A program made the position numbers and the translations under genes. Under the pieces are notes generated by a model. That model did not search any database. It saw nothing but the letters and a program-made list of their open reading frames with translations, and was not told where the DNA came from. A stretch of 64,000 nucleotides of DNA from Hyphomonas sp. Its GTDB lineage: Bacteria; Pseudomonadota; Alphaproteobacteria; Caulobacterales; Hyphomonadaceae. The stretch spans positions 242,863 through 306,862 of the forward strand of contig VMTE01000044.1 of assembly GCA_013791775.1 (NCBI GenBank). Direction: 5' to 3'. Positions 26,160 through 36,252 of the stretch are shown here, in pieces. Within the stretch, counting starts at the first letter, position 1; each line of letters opens with the position of its first letter.

Positions 26160-29100
26160 GGCGTTTGTCCTTCGTTTGTTGCGGGATTGATTGCTTGTCT
26201 CGGGATTGGTTGCGGGGCCGACTTTGAAAGCTGGGCTCCGACCCGGATATAATAGATCGCCGGTATGACAATGAGCGTCAGGACCAGAGTTGATGCCATC
26301 CCGCCGAGCATGGGTAGCGCGATGCGGCGCATCACGTCCGATCCGAGACCGTCGGTCAAGAAGATCGGCGCCAGTCCGACCAGCAGTGTAAAGACGGTCA
26401 TCAGTTTCGGGCGGACACGCATGGCTGCGCCCCGGCCGATGGCTGCGAACAGTTCGGCGTGTGTCTGCGGGCGCGCCTTGCGCACTTCGGCGTCTATGTA
26501 GAGCAGCATGACGATCGCCGTTTCTGCGGCGATGCCGCCCAGCGCAATGAAGCCTACGGCGACGGCAACCGACAGGTTGTATCCGGCAAGCCAGACAGCC
26601 CAGAACCCACCAATCAAGGCAAAAGGCAGGCTGGCCATGATGATCAACGTACGATCAAGCCGCCCGAAATGCAGCATCAGGAGGAGAAAGATAAGGGCAA
26701 CGGCGGCCGGGATGGCAATTGCCAGTCGGGCATTGGCCTCTTCCAACTGCTCGTACTGTCCCGAGAAGGCGACGGCATACCCGGGAGGCAGATCGACGCC
26801 AGCGGCGACGGCTTGGCGTGCCTCAGCGACGAAGCCCCCCATGTCGCGGCCCGCAATATCGACGAACACCCACCCCGTGAGGCGTGCATTTTCAGAGCGG
26901 ATCATCGGCGGACCCTCAGCATACAGAATTGTAGCGAGTTCGCCGAGCGGGATATGTGCGCCGGTTGGCGTCGGAACGAGAATGGCTTCCAGATCCTGCG
27001 GAGCCTCGCGAAACGGCCGGTCATAGCGCAGGATGATGTCGTAGCGTTCGCGGCCCTGGACCGACTGTGAAAGACGCATGCCGCCCAACGCGCTCTGCAC
27101 GACGGACTGGAATGTGCCCATGTCTATGTTCCGCCGGGCTAGCTCGGCGCGGTCAGGTGTGATCTCGAGGTATTTTCCGCCGAGCACCCGATCGGCAAAA
27201 GCCGAGCGCGTGCCTGGGATATCCGCCACGACACCTTCCACTTCGCGGGCAATGCGCTCGATTTCCGAAAGGCTGTCACCGGTGACCTTGACGCCGATGG
27301 GGGTACGCACGCCAGTGGAGACCATGTCCATGCGTATCTTGATCGGATAGCCCCAGGACTTGACCAGTCCGGGCATTTTGAGGCGCTGGTCGAGTTCGTC
27401 CGTGATATCGTCGATGGTGACGCCCGGGCGCCAGTCTTTCTTTGGCTTCAGGCGTATCCAGGTCTCGATCATGGTCAGGGGCGCAGGGTCGGTTGCGGTG
27501 TCGGCGCGTCCGGCCTTGCCGAACACACGTTCGACTTCCGGAACCGTCATGATCACGCGATTGGTCTGACCAAGGATCTCGCGCATCTTGGTCGAGGACA
27601 CGCCGGGTAGGGTCGTCGGCATGTAGAGCAATTCGCCTTCATACAGGGCCGGCATGAATTCGGATCCGATCCGCTGAACGGGGATTAAGACACTGGCGGT
27701 GAGCGCTAGGGAGATCGCGACGGTGATCCATTTGAAGCGAAGCGCAAGGTTGAGGACCGGCTTGTACGCCCAGATAAAAAAAGCGTTGATCGGATTGGCT
27801 TCCTCGCGCCGGAACCGTCCCCGCATCAGGTACAGCATGAGCACCGGTACGAGGGTCACCGACAGAAGCGCCGCAAAGGCCATGGCATAGGTCTTGGTGA
27901 ATGCCAGCGGGCTGAACAGGCGGTAACTTTCGCCGGTGAGAGCAAAGACGGGCAGGAACGAGACCGTAATGATCAGCAGGGAGAAGAAAATGCCGGGTCC
28001 GACTTCCTGCGCCGCTTCGAGGAGGGCGGCGCGGCGGGTCTGCGCATCAATCCTGTCTCCGAGCTCCGACAACCGCCGACTGGCGTTTTCCACGAGTACG
28101 ATGGAGGCATCGACCATAGCGCCGATCGCAATGGCGATGCCGCCAAGGCTCATGATGTTCGCCGTTACGCCCTGGAGCGACATGATGAGAAATGCCCCCA
28201 GAACCCCGAGCGGCAGGGTGATGATCGCGACCAGTGAAGAGCGGACGTGAAGAAGAAAAACCAGGATCACGAGCGCGACCACGAGACCCTCTTCGAACAG
28301 CTTTTCCTTCAAATAATCGACCGCGCCTTCGATCAACGGCGCGCGGTCATAAACCGTCACGATCTCGACTCCTTCCGGCAACCCGCGCTGGAGCTCGGCC
28401 AGCTTGGCTTTGACCCGGTCGATCACCTGAAGCGCATTCTCGCCGTCGCGCATGACGACAATGCCGGCGACTGTCTCGCCCTCTCCGTTCAGTTCAACGA
28501 CGCCCCGGCGGAGCGAAGGCCCTTCCACTATGCGGGCAACATCGCGCAGGAGGACGGGTGTTCCGCCTTCGGCGTAGATGACCACCTCTTCAAGGTCTGC
28601 AAGTTCGTCGACATAGCCAGACGACCGGATCACGAATTCGGTTTCGGCCTGTTCCAGGACACGTCCGCCGACTTCACTCGAGGCTGCGCGGACGGCGTCG
28701 CCGATCCGCGCGATCGGGATATCGTAGCTGCGTAGAGCATTGGGGTCGATCAGAATCTGATATTCTCGCACGAAACCGCCGACAGACGCGACCTCCGCGA
28801 CACCTTCGACGCCCGCGAGTTCGAGTTTCAGGAACCAGTCCTGAAGGGAACGAAGTTGCGCAAGGTCGGTGTTTCCCGACTTGTCGACCAGTGCATACTG
28901 GTAGACCCAGCCGACGCCGGTCGCGTCCGGTCCGATCCGCGGCACGACACCTTCAGGCAGGGCCGAGCCCAGACGAGACAGCGCCTCCAGGACACGCGAG
29001 CGCGCCCAGTAGAGATCGACATCATTCTCGAATATGACATAGACAAAGCTCGTGCCGAACATCGAACTGGCGCGCACGTCTTTCGTCCGGGGTAGGCCCA

Positions 29101-29365
29101 GGAGATTGGCCGACAGCGGATACGTGACGAGGTCTTCGACAATCTGCGGGCTCTGTCCCGGAAAATCGGTCCGGATGATGACCTGTGTGTCCGTCAAATC
29201 GGGTACGGCATCCAACGGCGTGCGCTCCACGGCGAGCCAGCCGGCCACTGCCAGCGCGCCGGCGAGAACCAGCACAATCAGCTGATTTCTGACCGACCAG
29301 GATATGAGGCCTGCGACCCAGGAGCGGGACGGGTCGCGGCCGGAAAGGTCGTCCTGCGTGCTCAT
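26156..29365 (-). CDS. cusA: CusA-type Cu/Ag RND efflux pump
   Basis: 1069 residues from ATG 29365, which overlaps the cusB stop by 4 bases; a longer frame to 29536 lies inside cusB and has no membrane start. HME-RND layout: TM1 near residues 28-48, the first periplasmic loop, the TM4 segment GAMVDASIVLVENA (the Asp-Ala form typical of the Cu/Ag subgroup rather than Asp-Gly of CzcA), and LGGIAAETAIVMLLY in the second half. It uses the proton gradient to move monovalent metal from the periplasm or inner membrane into CusC through CusB. Confidence 0.93.
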   Translation of the reverse strand: MSTQDDLSGRDPSRSWVAGLISWSVRNQLIVLVLAGALAVAGWLAVERTPLDAVPDLTDTQVIIRTDFPGQSPQIVEDLVTYPLSANLLGLPRTKDVRASSMFGTSFVYVIFENDVDLYWARSRVLEALSRLGSALPEGVVPRIGPDATGVGWVYQYALVDKSGNTDLAQLRSLQDWFLKLELAGVEGVAEVASVGGFVREYQILIDPNALRSYDIPIARIGDAVRAASSEVGGRVLEQAETEFVIRSSGYVDELADLEEVVIYAEGGTPVLLRDVARIVEGPSLRRGVVELNGEGETVAGIVVMRDGENALQVIDRVKAKLAELQRGLPEGVEIVTVYDRAPLIEGAVDYLKEKLFEEGLVVALVILVFLLHVRSSLVAIITLPLGVLGAFLIMSLQGVTANIMSLGGIAIAIGAMVDASIVLVENASRRLSELGDRIDAQTRRAALLEAAQEVGPGIFFSLLIITVSFLPVFALTGESYRLFSPLAFTKTYAMAFAALLSVTLVPVLMLYLMRGRFRREEANPINAFFIWAYKPVLNLALRFKWITVAISLALTASVLIPVQRIGSEFMPALYEGELLYMPTTLPGVSSTKMREILGQTNRVIMTVPEVERVFGKAGRADTATDPAPLTMIETWIRLKPKKDWRPGVTIDDITDELDQRLKMPGLVKSWGYPIKIRMDMVSTGVRTPIGVKVTGDSLSEIERIAREVEGVVADIPGTRSAFADRVLGGKYLEITPDRAELARRNIDMGTFQSVVQSALGGMRLSQSVQGRERYDIILRYDRPFREAPQDLEAILVPTPTGAHIPLGELATILYAEGPPMIRSENARLTGWVFVDIAGRDMGGFVAEARQAVAAGVDLPPGYAVAFSGQYEQLEEANARLAIAIPAAVALIFLLLMLHFGRLDRTLIIMASLPFALIGGFWAVWLAGYNLSVAVAVGFIALGGIAAETAIVMLLYIDAEVRKARPQTHAELFAAIGRGAAMRVRPKLMTVFTLLVGLAPIFLTDGLGSDVMRRIALPMLGGMASTLVLTLIVIPAIYYIRVGAQLSKSAPQPIPRQAINPATNEGQTP

Positions 29366-31176
29366 GGCTGCAGACCTGCCTCGGGGGCGGGCCAGGGCAC
29401 GCGTTCCGTCTCGCCGTCGCCATAGGGGTTTAGCGGAGCAGTTCCCTCTTGTAGCCAGAGACGCCCGGTTTCGGTATCGCTGAACAAGCTCAGGCCGGCC
29501 TCGCGGTAGTGCACCGGCGCGCCGCCGAGTAGCCAAGGCTCGAGCGCGCTCATCAGCCGGGCGAGTTCGCCCGCGAGGGCACCGGCGTCGTCCGCCTCCT
29601 TCGCTGCGCGCAGGGCCGCTTCCGCCTCTTCAAGGATCGGCACAAGCACCGTGTCAGCAAGGCGGGTACGGAGCGCTTCGCCGAGGCCGAGCGCCGGGTC
29701 AACGAAACGCGGATCGATCCGGTAGCCGTCGATGAGGGCTTCATGGAAATAGAGCGCCATGTCTGTGAAGTGATCAATTTCGGCGAGAGTCGCCGCTTCG
29801 ATCGGTAAGTCCGACAGTGGCGTTTCTGGCCCGGCTGTCATCACGGCCGGTGCCGTCAGCTTGGCGAGGCCTTCGCGAAGATTGGCTTCACTGTCCAGAA
29901 GGAACTGGCCGCTGGCGACGACCTGGTCACCGGCAACCAGGCCGGTGACCACTTCGGTTCGTCCGCCCGCGCGGACCCCTGTCGTGATCTTGCGACCTGC
30001 GAACCGGCCACCGCCCAGTGCAACAATCACGTGTGCGCCGTCGCTGTCGCGCAGCACGGCTTCACTGGGCACCGACAGCCGGGCTTCGTCGGCAATGTCG
30101 ATCGCTATGTCGGCATAGGCGCCCGGGCGAAGATATCCCGAGCGATTGTCGACTTCGATCCGTACCTGCGCGGTACGGGTTTCGGGCTCTATGGTCGGGT
30201 AGATATAGTCGATCACACCTTGCCCCGGCGCTTCCGGCGCACTCGGATAGTCGAGCCTGACTCCAAGCCCGCTTCTGATCAGAGGCAGGTCGGTCTCCGG
30301 AATGGATGCGATGATCCAGACTCCGGAATAGGATTGCAGGCGAAGGATCGGGGTGCCTGGTTTTACATAGTCGCCCTCCCTGACCTGTAGCTCTGCAACG
30401 GTGCCGCCCGTCTCGGCATAGACCGGCACACGGTCGATGATCGCACGGGTCTCAACCAAGCGGTCAATCACCCGGTCCTGCATGCCGAGCGAGCGTAGCC
30501 GCTGGCGAACCGCCGAGATGCGGGTTGCATTGCCAATGGTCAAAGATGCCAGCATGTCCTTCTGCGCGGCGATCAGGTCCGGGCTATATACCCGGTAGAG
30601 GCGTGAGCCGGGGCGAACACTGTCGCCTTCGGCACGAACCGTAAGATCCTCGATCCAGCCTTCAAGGCGGGCAACCGAGACAGTTTCCAGGCGCTCATTG
30701 GTCTCGACGACGCCAAATGCACGCAGGGATCTGCCGAAGGCCGCGACCTCTACGGCGGCGGTTCGAATGCCCATCGTCTGGATCATTTCGGACGCAACAA
30801 TGACGCCGGCTCCGGCGTCCGGCTCCGCGTAGACGGGTATGTAGTCCATGCCCATCGAGTCCTTCTTGGGAACGGGCGAGGTGTCGGGTTGGCCCATCGG
30901 ATGCTTGTAGTAAAGGATATCGCGGGCCGCGCCTTCAGCGGGCGCGCCGCCTGAACCTGTGACCGGGACAAGGTCCATGCCGCAGATCGGGCAGGTTCCG
31001 TTCGGGTCCGTCGAAATATAGTGCGGGTGCATCGGACAGGTATATTGAGCGGCTTCCTGTCCCGCGGCGGTCTGTCCGGAAGGGGCGGCACCTGCGGTGG
31101 CCGGGACCTTCGGGTTGCCGCATGCCGAAAGGAGTATAGCGGCCACGGGGATCGCGAGGAGGATGAGGCGGTTCAT
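29362..31176 (-). CDS. cusB: CusB-type membrane fusion protein with metal-binding N-terminus
   Basis: 604 residues, longer than E. coli CusB (about 400). Lipobox Cys19. Two metal-binding modules follow: YTCPMHPHYISTDPNGTC... CPICGMDLVP at 45-72 and a degenerate YYKHPMG...MGMDYIPVY at 89-116. Then come the barrel-sandwich and alpha-hairpin domains of an RND adaptor. The extra C-terminal 150 residues (from about 450) are helical with DHFTDMALYFHEALI and resemble the metal-binding DUF3347 type, though this is less certain. It captures Cu/Ag from CusF and docks CusA to CusC. Overlaps both neighbours by 4 bases. Confidence 0.91.
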   Translation of the reverse strand: MNRLILLAIPVAAILLSACGNPKVPATAGAAPSGQTAAGQEAAQYTCPMHPHYISTDPNGTCPICGMDLVPVTGSGGAPAEGAARDILYYKHPMGQPDTSPVPKKDSMGMDYIPVYAEPDAGAGVIVASEMIQTMGIRTAAVEVAAFGRSLRAFGVVETNERLETVSVARLEGWIEDLTVRAEGDSVRPGSRLYRVYSPDLIAAQKDMLASLTIGNATRISAVRQRLRSLGMQDRVIDRLVETRAIIDRVPVYAETGGTVAELQVREGDYVKPGTPILRLQSYSGVWIIASIPETDLPLIRSGLGVRLDYPSAPEAPGQGVIDYIYPTIEPETRTAQVRIEVDNRSGYLRPGAYADIAIDIADEARLSVPSEAVLRDSDGAHVIVALGGGRFAGRKITTGVRAGGRTEVVTGLVAGDQVVASGQFLLDSEANLREGLAKLTAPAVMTAGPETPLSDLPIEAATLAEIDHFTDMALYFHEALIDGYRIDPRFVDPALGLGEALRTRLADTVLVPILEEAEAALRAAKEADDAGALAGELARLMSALEPWLLGGAPVHYREAGLSLFSDTETGRLWLQEGTAPLNPYGDGETERVPWPAPEAGLQP

Positions 31177-32390
31177 GGTTGCACCAGAAGCGCATTCATG
31201 CGTGCCGCTGCACCGGCCATGCGCGCCTCCTCGGCAGCAATGTCCGCGCGAAGCTTCAGGATCGAAATATCGCCATCGACGATGGGCGCATAGCTACCCG
31301 TGCCGGATTCATAGAGGTTCAGCTGGCTGGCAACGGCGTCTTCGACGGCGATGATATTATCAGACAGTACAATGATTGCCTCCTTCGCTGCCGTCCAGCT
31401 TGCCGCTTCCGCAGCATACCGGGCCGCAGCGCTCCGGGCAGATGCCTGATAGCGCATTTTGGCGCTTGCCCGGTCTGCCTGGGCGGCGCGCAGGCGCGGC
31501 TCCTGGCTACGCCTGGACCAGAGCGGGACGGTGAACGTGACCATGCCCGATACCCAGTCATCGCCCGCAAACATCGCGCCGGACTCGCGCTGCTGGTAGG
31601 TCAGCTGCGCCCCCCAATTGGGCTTCCATGCAGCTTCCGCTCCGTCTACGGATGAGTTGGCGATCTCTATCGCTGAATCGGCAACAAGGACAGCGTGAAA
31701 ATCAGGTGCCTGGCCAGACCACTCAATGGGAGCAATCGCCGGCGCCTCAGTCTCGGGCACAATCCCGACAAGGTCAATCAGCCGGGCATCAATGCCAGCC
31801 TCGTCGCGCTGAAGATCAACGAGCACACGTGCAACATCGGCGCGCTCGATATCGATTTCGGCGAGGCGGAACACTGCCGGGCGCCCGGCATCAATCTCCG
31901 CTTCGAAGACCCTCGTCAGTTCGTCATATTTGTCGCTGCGCACCCGGGCCAGGTCTCGCTGCCGGGCGATGCGCGTCTTATCATGCAGCAGGGCAATCAA
32001 CTCTGCGCGCAGCGTCGCGCACTGTGCGGCGCGGACCCGGTCAATCTGCTCGGCCATTGCCTGCGCTTCGTCTGACCGGGCCTGCCGTCCGGCACGACTG
32101 GGAAAGGACTGGCTGATCCCCACGGCTTTATTGGTGGGCAGGTAGCTGGAGAAAGATGGGTCAAAAACGGGAAAATTGTTGACCCCGAGCGAGACGACCG
32201 GGTCGGGCAGAGCGGTTGCGGCGACGCTGCGTTCGCGGTTCGCGTCGGCCTGGTATGTGAGGGCGACCAGTGACGGATGATCCGCGAGACGTGTTTCGAG
32301 CACGTCGAAGCTCTGGGCGGACGCCGCTGCACCCAGCAGCGATGCCGCCAAGGTCGCGCAAAACACGCGGAAAGTCAAATGGGGGAGCAT
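31173..32390 (-). CDS. cusC: CusC-type outer membrane channel (TolC family)
   Basis: 405 residues with signal peptide (cleavage near AASAQ). Two OEP repeats are visible: DHPSLVALTYQADANRERS and later EAAWKPNWGAQLTYQQRE with the helical hairpins. It is shorter than general TolC and belongs to the metal-RND outer membrane subgroup. It provides the exit duct for CusBA. Last bases overlap the cusB start by 4 bases. Confidence 0.88.
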   Translation of the reverse strand: MLPHLTFRVFCATLAASLLGAAASAQSFDVLETRLADHPSLVALTYQADANRERSVAATALPDPVVSLGVNNFPVFDPSFSSYLPTNKAVGISQSFPSRAGRQARSDEAQAMAEQIDRVRAAQCATLRAELIALLHDKTRIARQRDLARVRSDKYDELTRVFEAEIDAGRPAVFRLAEIDIERADVARVLVDLQRDEAGIDARLIDLVGIVPETEAPAIAPIEWSGQAPDFHAVLVADSAIEIANSSVDGAEAAWKPNWGAQLTYQQRESGAMFAGDDWVSGMVTFTVPLWSRRSQEPRLRAAQADRASAKMRYQASARSAAARYAAEAASWTAAKEAIIVLSDNIIAVEDAVASQLNLYESGTGSYAPIVDGDISILKLRADIAAEEARMAGAAARMNALLVQP

Positions 32391-32456
32391 GGGAAGAGCA
32401 CCTTGTTGAAATGAAACCGATTGTCGCGGGCGCGCATGGTGCGCGGCGCGGCCGTA

Positions 32457-32879
32457 TCAGATCAACAGGCGCTGCTTGAGTGTGAGAGGGGTGACAGGGG
32501 TCTTGGGCGGGCCAGCCGGCGGACCGGTTGTCAGGATGAGGGGGGGAGGCAAATGCCCCGGGTACTGTGCAGCAGTGACGGCAAGAGCCCCTTCCGGCGC
32601 CGGCTGCGGCAGTACAGACATGTCACCGGAAACTTGTCCCTGCATTGCCGGCAGGTTGCAGTCAGGACATCCCGGACAGGCATCTGCGTCTGGCATCGAC
32701 CTATGATCGCTATCCGCGCGAATGGCGCCGTCTGCGTCATCATTGTGGCATGGCGGGGCGTCCATCTCCGCCATTTCGACGACTGGAGCCGCATGCCCGG
32801 TGACACAGCACGCCATGACCGGTTGGGCCACCATAAAGGCGATGGTCATCAGGGTTAGAAGGCGCGAAACCACAAACAT
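32457..32879 (-). CDS. small exported Cys/His-rich protein heading the cus operon
   Basis: 140 residues. A signal-like N-terminus (to about residue 23) is followed at once by CCVTGH, then PPCHNDDADG and CPGCPDCNLPAMQG, giving about seven cysteines and several His, Asp and Met: a likely metal ligand set. The Pro-rich end finishes LTLKQRLLI. The protein at 43065-43487 has the same layout and a similar ending (VTLKIRLQN). It starts the cusCBA-F transcript, 66 bases before cusC. It could be a metal sensor, buffer or CzcI/DUF2946-type regulator of efflux; no activity is known. Confidence 0.72.
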   Translation of the reverse strand: MFVVSRLLTLMTIAFMVAQPVMACCVTGHAAPVVEMAEMDAPPCHNDDADGAIRADSDHRSMPDADACPGCPDCNLPAMQGQVSGDMSVLPQPAPEGALAVTAAQYPGHLPPPLILTTGPPAGPPKTPVTPLTLKQRLLI

Positions 32880-32916
32880 CTGGCCTGTCTAACCCGGAAC
32901 GACAAATAAATATATA

Positions 32917-32930
32917 CGATGCGGGGGTAT
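32917..32930 (-). promoter_or_regulatory. possible degenerate CsoR half-site upstream of cus operon
   Basis: CGATGCGGGGGTAT follows ATATA in the AT-rich stretch about 40 bases before the small Cys/His-rich gene. It keeps the GGGGGTA arm of the CsoR palindromes found elsewhere in this island but the other arm is poor. Confidence 0.35.
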
Positions 32931-33004
32931 CACCAGATTGTGAAGCCAGGCTTTGGACATGGATGCAACCTGTGCTTTGATCTAGGTTCTGGCGGTTAGG
33001 CACT

Positions 33005-33565
33005 CTAGTGAGCACTGCTTTCCTGGTCGCCAGTCACGGACGCGTCCGGCCGCTCTTCGAACGGGGGGACAGGACGCGCGCGGGCCTCGGCTTCACTAAG
33101 TGCCGGGCCGTTCGCCTCGATATCCTTGATTAGCCACTCCATCTCGCTGATTTCGCGCCGCTGCGCAGCGATGATCCCGTCCGCAAGTTTGCGGACACGG
33201 ACATCCTCGATTCCCGCGCGCTCGCTGGTCAGAATGGCAATGGAGTGGTGAGGGATCATCGCCATCATGTAGCTGCGATCCCCCACAGTGCTTTGACTGC
33301 GTACCAGCCACAGCGCCAGTGCGAAAACGACCGCTGCGCCACCGAGGACGGCGAGGTTGACCTTTTTGTCTGGATACATTTTCCACATGAATCCCATCAT
33401 CACGACTGCCATCGCAGCCCCCATGAAGAGAGTCATGTAGACCCTTGTCTCACTCCAGTGGACGTGGTCCCACGCATACGTGTTGAGATACATCAAAGTG
33501 AACATCACGACTGTGGATGTCGCAATCATTGCGGCAAACCGCAGGTAGCTGTTCTTCGACTCCAT
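33005..33565 (-). CDS. DUF305 membrane protein
   Basis: 186 residues. Three membrane segments occupy the first half (about 8-27, 40-60, 70-88). The C-terminal DUF305 region has DRSYMMAMIPHHSIAILTSE, with the paired Met and His residues thought to bind metal or peroxide, and a helical RREISEMEWLIKDIE segment. DUF305 proteins are frequent in copper and silver islands; their role is unsettled. It lies between the copper ATPase and the cus operon on the same strand. Confidence 0.87.
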   Translation of the reverse strand: MESKNSYLRFAAMIATSTVVMFTLMYLNTYAWDHVHWSETRVYMTLFMGAAMAVVMMGFMWKMYPDKKVNLAVLGGAAVVFALALWLVRSQSTVGDRSYMMAMIPHHSIAILTSERAGIEDVRVRKLADGIIAAQRREISEMEWLIKDIEANGPALSEAEARARPVPPFEERPDASVTGDQESSAH

Positions 33566-33700
33566 GCGTAATTCCTCGGATGTGCAGCGGTCGTTGACTG
33601 ACTCAACGCAGCGCAGACTACAAGGTTCCCTCGCCGGATTTCACGCGTAAAAGACATCGCGCCGAGCCGGCTAGCGTCATTCACGCCCGAGGCTCGACGA

Positions 33701-33734
33701 TCATACTGACCCCGGTAACCCCATGAGAGTATGA
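33701..33734. other. inverted repeat downstream of copA
   Basis: TCATACT (33701-33707) and AGTATGA (33728-33734) form a perfect 7-bp inverted repeat around a GC-rich core. It lies 32 bases after the copper ATPase stop and about 140 bases before the DUF305 start. It could be an operator or an mRNA stem; there is no T-run for a terminator. Confidence 0.35.
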
Positions 33735-33765
33735 CCTTGCCGGGAGAAAGGGAACGGAAGCTTTT

Positions 33766-36153
33766 CTAGGCGGCGCGGTTCAGCCGCAGCGAATTGGCAA
33801 TCACTGATACGGAAGACAGGGCCATCGCGGCGGCTGCGATCATGGGAGAGAGCAGAGCGCCGGTGATGGGATAGAGCACACCGGCGGCGATGGGGATCCC
33901 GGCAGCGTTATAGGCGAATGCAAAGAAGAGATTCTGGCGGATATTCCGCATGGTTGCCCGCGAGATCGTCCTTGCCCGAACGATGCCGACCAGATCACCC
34001 TTGAGCAGCGTGACGCCGGCACTTTCGATGGCGACGTCTGTGCCTGTCCCCATGGCAACGCCGACATCGGCGGCCGCCAGGGCAGGCGCATCGTTGACGC
34101 CGTCACCCGCCATCGCGACGACCCGGCCTTCTGCGATCAGGCGTTTTACGATATCGGCCTTCTGCGCCGGCAGAACTTCGGCTTCGACGGATTCGATGCC
34201 AAGCGAACGGGCAATGGCTTCGGCCGTCGTGCGATTGTCGCCCGTCGCCATGACGATGTGAAGACCAGCTTCCCGCAGGGCGTTCAAGGCATCGGGCGTG
34301 GAGTCCTTGACCGGATCGGCAATGGCAAATACCGCCCGCACGCCGTCGTCAACGGCAAGGTAGATGGCCGTCGCACCGTCGGCCCGGCGGCGTTCCGCGA
34401 GCCTGCGAAGTGTGGATGTGTCGATCGCAAGCTCGTCCATGAACCGTTCGGCGCCCAGCGCTATCTTTTGTCCCTCGATGATGCCGACGACGCCTTTTCC
34501 GGTTGGAGAGTCGAAGTCCGACGGTTCGGCGAGTGAAAGCCCTTTCGCATTGGCTGCCGATACGATGGCATCGGCCAGGGGATGCTCGCTACGGCTTTCG
34601 AGACTTGCCGCAATGCGCAAGGCATCGGATTCATCCGTACCGGGAGCGAGATCGATGCCGACAAGGGCGGGTTTGCCTTCGGTCAGGGTTCCGGTCTTGT
34701 CGATCAGCAACGTATCCACTTTTTCCATACGCTCGAGCGCTTCGGCATTCCGGATCAGAACGCCGGCGCGCGCCCCGGCTCCGACTCCGGTCATGATCGA
34801 CATCGGCGTGGCAAGGCCAAGCGCGCAGGGGCAAGCGATGATCAGTACTGACACGGCGGTTATGAGACCGTACGAGAAGGCAGGTTCCGGGCCGAACATC
34901 AGCCAGCCGAAGAAGGCCGCGATGGCTATAACGATCACCGCTGGAACAAACCAACCCGACACCTGGTCGGCAAGGCGCTGGATTGGCGCGCGGCTGCGCT
35001 GCGCCTCTGCCACGAGATGGACGATCTGCGAGAGCATGGTCTCGCTGCCGACGCGTTGCGCCTCGACAACGAGGCTCCCGGTCTGGTTGACCGTTGCCCC
35101 GATCACCCGGTCATTCACCGATTTGGTTACCGGCATGGATTCGCCTGTCACCATCGACTCGTCTATGGAGGAGCGTCCTTCAAGGACGACACCGTCGGCC
35201 GGGATCTTTTCTCCCGGGCGCACGCGCAGTCTGTCACCGGCGACGATTGTCTCGAGCGGCACATCTTCCTCGCTGCCGTCGGCATGGATGCGGCGGGCAG
35301 TCTTCGGCGCAAGATCAAGGAGTGCCCGTATGGCGCCGCCCGTCGCCTCGCGGGCCTGAAGTTCGAGCACCTGTCCAAGCAGCACCAGCGTGATGATGAC
35401 CGCTGCGGCTTCGAAATAGACAGGTACGGTGCCATGTATCGAGCGCAGTTCGGCCGGGAAAAGGCCGGGCGAAATAGCCGCGATCATGCTGTAGCCCCAG
35501 GCCGCACCTGTTCCGAGCGCAATCAGCGAAAACATGTTGAGACTGCGATTCCGGACGGAGGCTATCCCCCTTGCAAAGAATGGCCAGCCTGCCCAAAGCA
35601 CGACGGGTGTCGCCAGAGCCATCTGGACCCAGGGATTGAGCGTGGGCGGAATGATACGGTCGATTCCAAAAACATGACCGCCCATTTCGATGACGAGCAG
35701 CGGCAAGGACAGGACAAGCCCGACCACGAAGCGCTGCTTCATGTCACGCAGCTCGGGATTGGGACCGTCGCTCGCGCTCGGAGTCATTGGTTCAAGGGCC
35801 ATGCCGCAGATCGGACAATCACCCGGGCCGTCGCGCACGATTTCCGGGTGCATGGGGCAGGTCCATTGGCTGCCCGCCGCCGCCTCTTTCCGAGCAGGCG
35901 CGCCATGCGAGGCATGTGAGCAGGCTGCATGGTCCTTATGGCCGGACATCTCCGGAGAGTCGGTGCCATCTCCATGTACTGGAAAGGCAGTGGGGTCGGC
36001 TTCGAACTTGCCCTTGCAGCCTGCGCTGCAGAACACGATTTCGGCGCCGTCATGGACCAGACGATGCGGGCTGTCTGATTTTGGCGTCATGCCGCAGACG
36101 GGATCACGTATGGCTTTCGCTTCGGCGGATTCGGGGGTTTCGGAGATTGGCAT
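33766..36153 (-). CDS. copA: copper-exporting P1B-1-type ATPase with YHS and heavy-metal-binding N-terminus
   Basis: 795 residues from ATG 36153, supported by CAGGAG upstream; ATG 36171 lies before that site. N-terminus: a YHS domain at about 16-58 ([16 protein letters not shown]), a His/Met/Cys-rich linker, and a CPMHP...CPICGM module at 99-118 in place of the usual ferredoxin-like domain. Eight membrane segments, TGES 336-339, the ion site CPCALG (441-446), the phosphorylation motif DKTGT (485-489) and GDGVNDAP are intact. It pumps Cu(I) out of the cytoplasm using ATP. Two CsoR-like palindromes lie just upstream. Confidence 0.94.
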   Translation of the reverse strand: MPISETPESAEAKAIRDPVCGMTPKSDSPHRLVHDGAEIVFCSAGCKGKFEADPTAFPVHGDGTDSPEMSGHKDHAACSHASHGAPARKEAAAGSQWTCPMHPEIVRDGPGDCPICGMALEPMTPSASDGPNPELRDMKQRFVVGLVLSLPLLVIEMGGHVFGIDRIIPPTLNPWVQMALATPVVLWAGWPFFARGIASVRNRSLNMFSLIALGTGAAWGYSMIAAISPGLFPAELRSIHGTVPVYFEAAAVIITLVLLGQVLELQAREATGGAIRALLDLAPKTARRIHADGSEEDVPLETIVAGDRLRVRPGEKIPADGVVLEGRSSIDESMVTGESMPVTKSVNDRVIGATVNQTGSLVVEAQRVGSETMLSQIVHLVAEAQRSRAPIQRLADQVSGWFVPAVIVIAIAAFFGWLMFGPEPAFSYGLITAVSVLIIACPCALGLATPMSIMTGVGAGARAGVLIRNAEALERMEKVDTLLIDKTGTLTEGKPALVGIDLAPGTDESDALRIAASLESRSEHPLADAIVSAANAKGLSLAEPSDFDSPTGKGVVGIIEGQKIALGAERFMDELAIDTSTLRRLAERRRADGATAIYLAVDDGVRAVFAIADPVKDSTPDALNALREAGLHIVMATGDNRTTAEAIARSLGIESVEAEVLPAQKADIVKRLIAEGRVVAMAGDGVNDAPALAAADVGVAMGTGTDVAIESAGVTLLKGDLVGIVRARTISRATMRNIRQNLFFAFAYNAAGIPIAAGVLYPITGALLSPMIAAAAMALSSVSVIANSLRLNRAA

Positions 36154-36192
36154 TACAGGCTCCTGTACCATCTATTCGATCCGAGTTGGCTA

Positions 36193-36207
36193 TACCCCTA
36201 CGTGGTA
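36193..36207 (-). promoter_or_regulatory. CsoR-like operator, copy 1, upstream of copA
   Basis: TACCCC-TACG-TGGTA, an imperfect member of the TACCCC...GGGGTA palindrome family, 24 bases from the second copy and about 40 bases before the ATPase start. Confidence 0.55.
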
Positions 36208-36216
36208 AATGTCAAT

Positions 36217-36231
36217 TACCCCATGGGGGTA
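36217..36231 (-). promoter_or_regulatory. CsoR-like operator, copy 2, upstream of copA
   Basis: TACCCCATGGGGGTA is a near-perfect palindrome embedded in A/T (ATTACC...GGTATATA), the classical form of CsoR operators. csoR lies 7.3 kb away in the same island, and a related site covers its own promoter. Confidence 0.75.
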
Positions 36232-36252
36232 TATATTGCGCTGCCGCTCGGG

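Noticed and set aside
29366-29536. 57-residue N-terminal extension of cusA
   Set aside because: Overlaps cusB coding sequence, is Arg-rich and precedes the ATGA-coupled start at 29365.
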